In this document: positions 54,995-62,162 of the stretch, in pieces
How positions within the stretch are numbered: the stretch's first letter is position 1
How the letters are laid out: each line of letters starts with the position of its first letter
Assembly: GCA_016707705.1 (NCBI GenBank)
Contig: JADJHD010000011.1
Location: forward strand, 62,001-126,000
Reading direction: 5' to 3'
Length of the DNA stretch: 64,000 nt
Source of the DNA: Bacteroidales bacterium
GTDB lineage: Bacteria; Bacteroidota; Bacteroidia; Bacteroidales; UBA4417
The notes under the pieces: model-generated
Seen by the model: only the letters and a program-made list of their open reading frames with translations
The model's database searches: none
Told to the model about the DNA's origin: nothing
Translations under genes and position numbers: made by a program

Positions 54995-55250
54995 AAGGGG
55001 AGGGCGTGATGAGGGGAGGGCGGGATGAGGGGAGAGCGGGATGAGGGATGAGGGGAGAGCGGGATGAGGAGAGGGCGGGATGGAGAGAGAGCGGGATGAG
55101 GGAGAGGGATGAGATGAGGGGAGGGCGGGATGAGGAGAGGGCGTGATGAGGAGAGGGCGGGATGAGGGGAGAGCGGGATGGAGAGAGGGCGGGATGAAGG
55201 GAGGGCGTGATGAAGGGAGAGCGGGAAGAGAGGGGGGAAGAGGATAGGGA
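54995..55250. repeat. Purine-rich minisatellite, left arm of the four-helix-bundle cassette
   Basis: About 16 imperfect units of 14-17 bases with the consensus GAGGGCGGGATGAGG or GAGAGCGGGATGAGG. The plus strand is almost free of pyrimidines except C in GCGGG and T in GATG. Several stretches have four or more G-runs and could form G-quadruplexes. The array is open in several minus-strand frames, giving Pro/Ser/His-rich translations that are not real proteins. It is the approximate reverse complement of the array at 55698-56008. Confidence 0.92.
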
Positions 55251-55268
55251 TGTTGCATTCCCTTACTT

Positions 55269-55637
55269 TCAAAAACTCCACTTTTCGGGTGATTTTATCA
55301 TCCTTACCAACATGCCAATGACTTTTTCATACTCCTTTGTAAGGTACTCGCATACATCACAGGATATATAGCAACAATCTCTTGAGAAATCGATCCAGGT
55401 TTGTGTTTCTGCACTTTCGCCTTCTGAGTCGCTCAATTTTGCTACAAATGCTTTCTCATATCTTCTTTTCCTCCAGGCTTCTGCTATGTTGCCACAGACA
55501 GATCTTGAACTTCGCCTTATCTGATCAGTAAGGGAATACTTCTCTTCAACAGGAAATTTCTTGGTGATTTCGAATATTTCCATTGCTAGCTTATAAGCTA
55601 ACTTATAAACTTCCAGTTCTTTGTGTGACAATAACAT
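55269..55637 (-). CDS. Four-helix-bundle protein (23S rRNA intervening-sequence protein family, S23)
   Basis: A 122-residue all-helical protein. Family marks are the start SHKELEVYKLAYKLAMEIFEITKKFP, then EEKYSLTDQIRRSSRSVCGNIAEAWRKR and AFVAKLSDSEGESAETQTWIDFS. Relatives are encoded inside intervening sequences of 23S rRNA in some bacteria. They also resemble the Avd accessory protein of diversity-generating retroelements, and bind nucleic acid through a basic surface. Here no rRNA or reverse transcriptase is nearby. Instead, complementary minisatellites enclose the gene (ends at 55250 and 55698). The first arm starts only 19 bases after its stop codon. A role in handling the flanking repeat RNA or DNA is inference. 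Confidence 0.9.
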   Translation of the reverse strand: MLLSHKELEVYKLAYKLAMEIFEITKKFPVEEKYSLTDQIRRSSRSVCGNIAEAWRKRRYEKAFVAKLSDSEGESAETQTWIDFSRDCCYISCDVCEYLTKEYEKVIGMLVRMIKSPEKWSF

Positions 55638-55697
55638 AAATAAAAAATTAGATAGTTAAAAAATGAATTTTCAAATTACTAATAGGTTAAATGCATG

Positions 55698-56008
55698 CTC
55701 CCCCTTCCTCTCCCCGCCACTCCCGCCACCCCGTCTCCTGCCATCCCGCCTCCTGCCATCCCGCTCTCCCGCCATCCCGCCATCCCGCTCTCCCGCTCTC
55801 CCGCCGCTCCCGCTCTCCCGCCATCCCGCCATCCCGCTCTCCCGCCATCCCGCTCTCCCGCCATCCCGCCATCCCGCCATCCCGCTCCCGCTCCGCCATC
55901 CCGCCATCCCCATCCAACTCTCCCCCCGCCATCCCGCCATCCCGCCATCTCCCGCCATCCCGCCATCCCGCCATCCCGTACTCCCGCCATCCCGCTTTCT
56001 CACACTCT
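55698..56008. repeat. Pyrimidine-rich minisatellite, right arm of the four-helix-bundle cassette
   Basis: About 30 short units alternating CCCGCCAT and CCCGCTCT types over roughly 310 bases, with little pyrimidine-strand purine other than G and A in GCCAT. The array ends about 12 bases from the stop codon of the regulator at 56021, so it lies in that gene's 3' untranslated region on the minus strand. Read on the minus strand it becomes GCGGGATGGCGGGAGAGC, close to the unit of the left array read on the plus strand. Long open frames here are by-products of the repeat. Confidence 0.92.
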
Positions 56009-56020
56009 CGCCTTCACCAA

Positions 56021-57757
56021 TCAAATCTGTGCCAGGAAGGTAACCAGGTTAACTTCTGAATTGGAGATACCAAGTTTCTGGCGAAGTCTGTAGCGGGCAT
56101 TTTCTAGAGTGTTGAGGCGTTGTCCTGTGAGTTCTGAAATCTCCTTTGTTGTCATATTCAACTTTAGGAAAGCGCATAGCTTCAACTCACTGGGAGTAAG
56201 GTCGGGGTACTTCTGAAGGAGAGAATCGTAGAAGTCTTTATGGACTTCCTTGAATCGAAGGGAGAATTCCTTCAATGTTTCTTCATCAGTGCTTTTTTGC
56301 AGTTCTTTTCCGACCTTTCTAAGTGCATCCCTTGTCTCATCGTGTATTGCTTCATCCTGAATATGAATGATTTTCCTAGAGATCTCTGACAACATTTCAT
56401 TTTGTTTCATCAGAGACATCACATTTAAAGTAAGCTCCTTTTTCTTGAAATCAAGTTCTTTTTCGAGAGCTTCTTTTTCAAGTCGAGACTTTTTTGCTTT
56501 CAGGCGCAGTTGATTCAGTATAAGTAAAATGATGATGATTCCCAGTACAAGGAAAGAAATAACTCCAACAGCAAATAATGTCCTTTTTTGACGTGAAACC
56601 AAATCTTGTTGTTCTTTCTTCTCAAAATGATATTGCAATTCAAGACTCGCAAGATTTTTTTCTTTTTCATTTAATGCAAGGCTGTCTTTCCACTGGTTTT
56701 CAAGAATAGTGTATTTGTAAGCGGCAAGTATATCGTTTTTAGCCAGGTAAATTTGATGCAGCAGTTTTGAAGATTCAAACAGGATTTGTTTGAATCCATT
56801 TTCATTTCCAATTTCAAAAGCAGCTGTCGCACTCTTTAAGCTCATATCATACTGTTTTGTTGCCAGTTCAACTTCACCTAGTCTGATTAAGCAGGAGGCT
56901 TTCTTGTTCAGGCTTCCTATTGTGTCAAAAATCCTTAGAGCTAATTGATCGTAATGTAATGCTGTACTGTAATTTTTCAGATTGAAATGAACCTTCCCTA
57001 TATTCACATAATTTGTGGCTTCCATATAGGAGTTCTGGATATCCTTGCTTATTTTCAATGCTTCCTTTAGAAATTGAAGGGCTTTGTTGTTTTCCTTCAT
57101 TCCAATATAAACATTGGCAATATTGTTCAGTATACTCGTGATACCTTCATTATTGCCGAGTTCCTTGGCAATTTTTAAGGAGCGGTCAAAATATCCAAGG
57201 GCAGTCGTAAAATCTTTCTGGTCAAGATAAAGAATCCCAATTCTTGATAAAGATTTGGCAATGCCTACCTTATAATTCGCTTCCTCAAATTTCTTAAGAC
57301 TCCCAAAATAGAATTCAGAGCATTTTTTCCTGTCACCAATATCATAATAGATCATACCTATCCCATCCATGGCAATAGCCTGATCAACCTTATAATCATT
57401 TTTTTCGCTGATTTCCATTGCCTTAACAGTGACATCCATTGCATTCTTCAGATCAGAAAGTGAATAATAGATAAAGGATTCACTCATCAAGGCAGAGACC
57501 ATCAACTTGTAGTCAAGAATTTCACTTGACAGATTATATGCTTCATGTGCATATTTCAATGACAATTTCAGGTCAGTTGTTTCGTATTGTGATGACAAGG
57601 CAAGAAGAACCTCTATCCTGGCTTTGTTATCACCGGATTGGTTGAGAATACTGCTTAGACTGTCTATTCGTTTGCGATCCTGTGCCAATGAATAGTTAAT
57701 ATTCAGGCTGCAGGCAACGAGAAGAAGATATCCAATCAAAGAGTTAACCCTGCCCAT
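56021..57757 (-). CDS. Membrane-spanning TPR / LuxR-type HTH regulator (paralogue B)
   Basis: A 578-residue protein, clearly paralogous to 33487-35217. It has an N-terminal signal (LIGYLLLVACSLNINYSLAQ), TPR repeats (about 30-340), a membrane helix (LFAVGVISFLVLGIIIILLIL) and the shared coiled coil KKSRLEKEALEKELDFKKKEL. The helix-turn-helix is LTPSELKLCAFLKL...MTTKEISELTGQRLNTLENARYRLRQKLG. The final NSEVNLVTFLAQI matches the paralogue nearly residue for residue. The stop codon is intact even though a minisatellite begins about 12 bases beyond it. It is probably a one-component regulator sensing in the periplasm; targets are unknown. Confidence 0.86.
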   Translation of the reverse strand: MGRVNSLIGYLLLVACSLNINYSLAQDRKRIDSLSSILNQSGDNKARIEVLLALSSQYETTDLKLSLKYAHEAYNLSSEILDYKLMVSALMSESFIYYSLSDLKNAMDVTVKAMEISEKNDYKVDQAIAMDGIGMIYYDIGDRKKCSEFYFGSLKKFEEANYKVGIAKSLSRIGILYLDQKDFTTALGYFDRSLKIAKELGNNEGITSILNNIANVYIGMKENNKALQFLKEALKISKDIQNSYMEATNYVNIGKVHFNLKNYSTALHYDQLALRIFDTIGSLNKKASCLIRLGEVELATKQYDMSLKSATAAFEIGNENGFKQILFESSKLLHQIYLAKNDILAAYKYTILENQWKDSLALNEKEKNLASLELQYHFEKKEQQDLVSRQKRTLFAVGVISFLVLGIIIILLILNQLRLKAKKSRLEKEALEKELDFKKKELTLNVMSLMKQNEMLSEISRKIIHIQDEAIHDETRDALRKVGKELQKSTDEETLKEFSLRFKEVHKDFYDSLLQKYPDLTPSELKLCAFLKLNMTTKEISELTGQRLNTLENARYRLRQKLGISNSEVNLVTFLAQI

Positions 57758-57924
57758 GTATTTCTATTCATGCTTAAATATGAGTCCTATTATTAAGGAA
57801 CTTATCGTCCTGTGATGGCTTAATTTTTATTAGAGAACAGCACCTTAGCCAATTGTTGGCTGATCTCGTATTAAAAGCCAATTCTCAATAAGTTTATTAA
57901 TAAATGCACCTAAAGTAACTCAGC

Positions 57925-60075
57925 CTATTCCGTAATCCCTTCCAGCGCAAAAAGGAAGGAGTACTGCAAGGCTACATCCTTCAGGTATTTAAACCTTCCT
58001 GATGCACCACCATGTCCAACTGCCATATCGGTATGCAGAAGCAGAATATTCTTATCAGTCTTCATCTCCCTGAGTTTTGCAACCCATTTTGCAGGTTCGA
58101 AGTATTGGACCTGAGAATCATGCAATCCTGTCAATACCAACATATTGGGATAATTCTTCTTCTCTACGTTATCATAAGGTGAATAGGATTTCATGTAGAA
58201 GTAGGCATCCTTGTTTTCAGGATTTCCCCACTCATCGTATTCATTGGTTGTGAGGGGAATGCTTGGGTCACTCATCGTTGTTACTACATCCACAAAAGGA
58301 ACCTGCGCCACAATGCCATGCCATAGGTCGGGACGAAGGTTGGCAATGGCACCCATCAGCAGTCCGCCGGCACTGCCACCCATTGCGTATAGATGCTCAG
58401 GGGATGAGTATTTCTCCCGCGCCAGGAATTCAGCACAGCTGATAAAATCGGTGAAGCTGTTCATCTTGTTCATAAGCTTCCCGTTTTCGTACCATGCACG
58501 CCCCATTTCCTGTCCGCCCCTTACATGTGCAATGGCGTAAACAAATCCACGGTTTAGCAGACTAAGTCGTGAGGAACTGAAACTGGCATCGAGGCTGTAT
58601 CCATAGGAGCCATATCCATAGAGCAGTAGAGGTGCTTTCCCGTCACGTTTCAACCCTTTTTTGTACACAAGTGAAATAGGGATGAGTGTCCCATCCTTTG
58701 CTGTAGCAAATCTTCTTTCAGTTGTATAGTCATTCTTATTAAAGCCTCCCAGCACTTCCTGCTGTTTCTTCAACTCCTTCTGGCGGGTATTCAAATTGTA
58801 ATCAAATACTGATGAAGGAGTCGTCAGGGATGCATAGTTGAATCTCAAGACTTCGGAGGCATAATCAGGGTTTTCACCCACTGATGCCTGATAGGTTTCT
58901 TCTTCAAAGGGGAGATAATATTCCTTATCGGAGCGCGTGTCCCTGATCCTGAACTGCTTGAGGCCCTTGATTCGTTCAGTAATTACCAGATAGTTGCTGA
59001 ATGGTTCCACGCTTTCCACCAAAATATCATTTCTGTGAGGGATAATCTCTGTCCAGTTCTCTTTTTCCGTTTTGTCCAAAGGGGCCGACATCAGCTTGAA
59101 GTTAAGCGCATCCAGGTTGGTAAGTATAATAAACCGATTGCCTTGCTGCTCAATGTTGTAAAGCACATCCTTGATTCTGGGCTGAAAGATCCTGAAGGCT
59201 GAAGCCGGCTCAGATGCCTTAATAAAGCGGGTTTCGGATGACATGGTAGCCTCTGAGGTAATGAATATATACTGATCAGACTTGCTTCTCCATACAGCTA
59301 TGTAATTTGAAGGGTCTTTCTCGGTATAAACAACCTGATCAGTGGTTTCAGGTTTTCCAAGTGTGTGCTTGCCGATTTTTTCGGTAAGAAGGGTAAGCGG
59401 ATTATTGCGGACATAGAAAAGCGTCTGGTTGTCAGCTGCCCAGACTGCAGAACCGCTTGTGTTGGATGAGATCTCTTTGGTGGTGATCCCGGTTTCCAGA
59501 TTTTTTACATAAATGCTGTATTGTCGGCGGGACACAGTGTCCTCTCCATACGCCAGCAGTTTGTTGTCGGGACTCACATCAAAACCTGATGCAGAATAGT
59601 AATTATGCCCTTCCGCCATTTTATTTACATCCAGGAGAATTTCTTCAGCAGAGTTCATACTGCCTTTTCTTCTGCAGAAAACATAGTATTCCTTTCCTTC
59701 TTCCTGACGGGTATAATACACATATCCATTCCTGAAATAGGGAACACTTTCATCCTTTTCCTTTATCCTGGCTTTCATCTCTTCATAGAGCTTTTCCCTG
59801 AAAGGCTTCAGTCCGCTCATCATGGTATCCAGGTATGAATTTTCGGCTTTCAGGTAATCGACCACTTTAGTACTGTCGGGACCATTCTTGAAATAGTCAT
59901 TGAGCCAGTAATAATTGTCGATACGGATATCGCCATGGGCCTTCAGTTCAAAGGCTTTCTTTTCGCAGGTTGGAGGGTTCACGCCGGGCCAGTTGTATGG
60001 GTTGTTGTTGGATGATTTATTTTGACAGGCGCTCAATAACATGAGCAAGACTAAAAATGCCAGAGTATATTTCAT
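57925..60075 (-). CDS. ptrB: Oligopeptidase B / prolyl oligopeptidase family lipoprotein
   Basis: A 716-residue S9A serine peptidase. A lipoprotein signal with the lipobox LLSAC (Cys17) marks export, unlike the cytoplasmic PtrB of enterobacteria. A seven-bladed propeller covers about residues 75-440. The alpha/beta-hydrolase domain has the nucleophile Ser568 in GGSAGG, an Asp in LTGLHDSQVQYFEP and a His in AVGHGGASGRF. Acidic residues in the region LTTNEYDEWGNPEN suggest preference for basic residues at P1 (family knowledge). The length is typical. It is monocistronic and divergent from the ATPase gene at 60745. Confidence 0.92.
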   Translation of the reverse strand: MKYTLAFLVLLMLLSACQNKSSNNNPYNWPGVNPPTCEKKAFELKAHGDIRIDNYYWLNDYFKNGPDSTKVVDYLKAENSYLDTMMSGLKPFREKLYEEMKARIKEKDESVPYFRNGYVYYTRQEEGKEYYVFCRRKGSMNSAEEILLDVNKMAEGHNYYSASGFDVSPDNKLLAYGEDTVSRRQYSIYVKNLETGITTKEISSNTSGSAVWAADNQTLFYVRNNPLTLLTEKIGKHTLGKPETTDQVVYTEKDPSNYIAVWRSKSDQYIFITSEATMSSETRFIKASEPASAFRIFQPRIKDVLYNIEQQGNRFIILTNLDALNFKLMSAPLDKTEKENWTEIIPHRNDILVESVEPFSNYLVITERIKGLKQFRIRDTRSDKEYYLPFEEETYQASVGENPDYASEVLRFNYASLTTPSSVFDYNLNTRQKELKKQQEVLGGFNKNDYTTERRFATAKDGTLIPISLVYKKGLKRDGKAPLLLYGYGSYGYSLDASFSSSRLSLLNRGFVYAIAHVRGGQEMGRAWYENGKLMNKMNSFTDFISCAEFLAREKYSSPEHLYAMGGSAGGLLMGAIANLRPDLWHGIVAQVPFVDVVTTMSDPSIPLTTNEYDEWGNPENKDAYFYMKSYSPYDNVEKKNYPNMLVLTGLHDSQVQYFEPAKWVAKLREMKTDKNILLLHTDMAVGHGGASGRFKYLKDVALQYSFLFALEGITE

Positions 60076-60717
60076 GTTTCTGAGATTAAATAATTTGAGT
60101 ATTTATATTATGCTTTTTGGGTTGGCGCGCGGATTTACTTAAGAAAAACCTTTGTCAGAATTGGAGCATTGGTTTGTCAATATCAAACCCAATCAGTTAA
60201 TTTTTTCTTCGCAGAATCTTTACATTTGAATACCAATCAAAGTTATGTTATTCAGCACTACCAAGAAATTCAAAGGTTTGATAAAGTAAAGATAAATAAT
60301 TTCAAAAACGTTTGATGTTATTCCATTCCTGTTGATTTGCAAATATCTTTTTTCAGCGACTGACAGTCAGATCAAACTAATAGAATCAATTGAGTACTGG
60401 CTTTCATTTTGAATGCAATTTCACATCCTGCAGCACCCCAATCAAGAAGTAACAATTGACACTCCCTGAATGTGGCAGGTTCTGCGATTATTCATGCTGG
60501 ATTACCCAGTTCTGATCTCAGCATGCGAATTGTCTGGTTATGAAGATATAAACTGCTGATAGCAATCAGGATATTTATACTGTTGATCACATTTGAACTA
60601 TAGCCGGATTATAACTCAGAATTATTTCATAAGGTAAAAAACGGATAATAATGCCCTTAAAAAGGTATAAATATCGGATAATATATACTATAGGACGGTA
60701 ATATAATCAAATAGTAT
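60076..60717. other. Long AT-rich intergenic region with CGGATAATA-type repeats
   Basis: No gene is supported over about 640 bases. Near the 3' end, CGGATTATA (60605), CGGATAATA (60642 and 60675) and CGGTAATATA (60695) form a loose cluster before the ATPase promoter. They are possible operator sites. Confidence 0.45.
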
Positions 60718-60726
60718 TATCTTTGC
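60718..60726 (+). promoter_or_regulatory. -7 box of the ATPase gene at 60745
   Basis: TATCTTTGC is an exact TAnnTTTGC match. The predicted start near 60732 leaves a leader of about 13 bases, too short for a full ribosome-binding site. Confidence 0.55.
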
Positions 60727-60744
60727 AGCTAATATATCTTGTAT

Positions 60745-61956
60745 ATGATCCGCAGAAAACTATTCTTCGATTTACAGGCTCATCTTCTGAAGAAGGAATT
60801 CAGCATCGTAACCGGAGCCAGGCAAACCGGAAAGACAACTCTTTTGCGTCAGCTGGAAGAGTATTGCCATAAACAGGAAATACCTGTTGTATTCCTTAAT
60901 CTTGAAAACAGGCAGATTCTCGAGGAATTAAATCAAAGTCCGCTTAATATTCTGAGGTTTATTTCTGATGCCGATAAGCGCACAGTGATATTTGTAGACG
61001 AAATACAATACCTGAAGGATGCCTCCAATTTTCTTAAGTTATTATACGATGAATATGCTGGTAAGCTTAAGATAGTTGCTACCGGGAGCAGTGCATTTTA
61101 CATTGATGATCATTTTCGCGATTCACTTGCAGGCAGGAAAAAGCTGTTTCATCTATCTACTTGTTCCTTTGAAGAATACCTTGAAATTGGCGGTAAATCT
61201 GAACTTCTTGTCGAAACAGGGAAAATTCTCGCTAAAAAGGATTTTAGAAGTACAAAGATTGAGCTTCTCGGCATTGAATGGGAGAAGTATATGACTTATG
61301 GAGGCTATCCTTCTATTATTACGGAGACTGACACGGAAGAGAAGGTACTTCGATTAAAAGAAATCAGGGATTCCTTTGTGAAGAGAGATATACTTGAAGC
61401 CGGAATAAAAAATGAAACTGCATTCTATAGTCTGTTTAAAATATTGGCTGAACAATCAGGAAGCATGGTTAATGTAAATGAACTTGCTTCTACCCTTAGG
61501 ATTAAAAATGAGACAATTGTAAAATATCTGACAGTCCTGCAAAAATGCTTTCATATCGCAATGGTCAAACCTTATTCGGGGAATATCAGGAAAGAACTGA
61601 CTAAAATGCAGAAGGTGTATATTCTGGATCTTGGTATGAGGAATTGCCTTCTGAATAATTTCCAGAAGCTTAATTTCCGTGCCGATAGGGGGGAGCAGTG
61701 GGAAAATCAGCTATTCCGTATTCTTGCAGATAAGTATGGAATTGATGATATCCATTTCTGGCGAACAACTGCTGGAAATGAAGTTGACTTTATTCTGGCG
61801 GATATCTTTGAACCGAAGGCAATTGAAGCAAAGTATGATCAAAATTCAATCAAGCCGAGCAAGTATAAGATATTCAATAGGACATATCCTTCACTTCCTC
61901 TCATCTTTGCGTGGTTGCACCCTTTTGACGAAGATTTTTTCCGCCGGATCAGTTAA
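60745..61956 (+). CDS. P-loop ATPase of the AAA_14/DUF4143 family
   Basis: A protein of 403 residues from the ATG at 60745; an in-frame TTG at 60739 is less likely. The AAA_14 domain has Walker A GARQTGKTTLLRQL (about 22-35), Walker B RTVIFVDEIQYL (about 85-96) and ATGSSAFYI. Its C-terminal half is DUF4143 with a winged-helix part and the restriction-nuclease-like end TTAGNEVDFIL...AIEAKYDQ. This large orphan family is frequent in Bacteroidota and archaea; no biochemical role is settled. It resembles the 46018 ATPase in overall logic (ATPase, winged helix, nuclease-like end) but not in sequence. Confidence 0.85.
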   Translation: MIRRKLFFDLQAHLLKKEFSIVTGARQTGKTTLLRQLEEYCHKQEIPVVFLNLENRQILEELNQSPLNILRFISDADKRTVIFVDEIQYLKDASNFLKLLYDEYAGKLKIVATGSSAFYIDDHFRDSLAGRKKLFHLSTCSFEEYLEIGGKSELLVETGKILAKKDFRSTKIELLGIEWEKYMTYGGYPSIITETDTEEKVLRLKEIRDSFVKRDILEAGIKNETAFYSLFKILAEQSGSMVNVNELASTLRIKNETIVKYLTVLQKCFHIAMVKPYSGNIRKELTKMQKVYILDLGMRNCLLNNFQKLNFRADRGEQWENQLFRILADKYGIDDIHFWRTTAGNEVDFILADIFEPKAIEAKYDQNSIKPSKYKIFNRTYPSLPLIFAWLHPFDEDFFRRIS

Positions 61957-62162
61957 CTATCTGACACTCCAAAGCCAGGGAAGTTCAGGGGCATTCCCTG
62001 ATATCAATGACAGCTTTTTAACTGCAACCTTGCCGTTTCAGCATGCAGCGTAACAACCGGGGCTTCATTTTAATGCACAGAAGAACTCAATCCACAAGAA
62101 TCTTTTTTCGCAAATTCCTTGTGGTTGAGTATGAGAAATTTAGTTTGACTGCAGTCTTTAGT

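Noticed and set aside
54968..55281. Two open frames of about 100 codons on the minus strand over the left array
   Set aside because: Same reason: a low-complexity translation of the purine-rich minisatellite.
55269..55637. An intervening sequence inside a 23S rRNA gene
   Set aside because: No rRNA sequence flanks the gene; the neighbours are protein genes and the minisatellites.
54995..56008. CRISPR array
   Set aside because: The repeats are short, degenerate and contiguous with no unique spacers, and no cas genes are present.
54995..56008. Diversity-generating retroelement (the helical protein resembles Avd)
   Set aside because: No reverse transcriptase, template repeat or variable repeat was found in the window.
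55663..56093. Several overlapping open frames on both strands rich in Pro/Ser/His or Gly/Trp/Arg
   Set aside because: They exist only because the minisatellite lacks stop codons. Their composition is repeat-driven, with no start signals or domain similarity.
46018..61956. The two orphan P-loop ATPases as parts of one defence system
   Set aside because: They lie 13 kb apart in opposite directions, belong to different families, and have no adjacent nuclease, toxin or phage-related genes.
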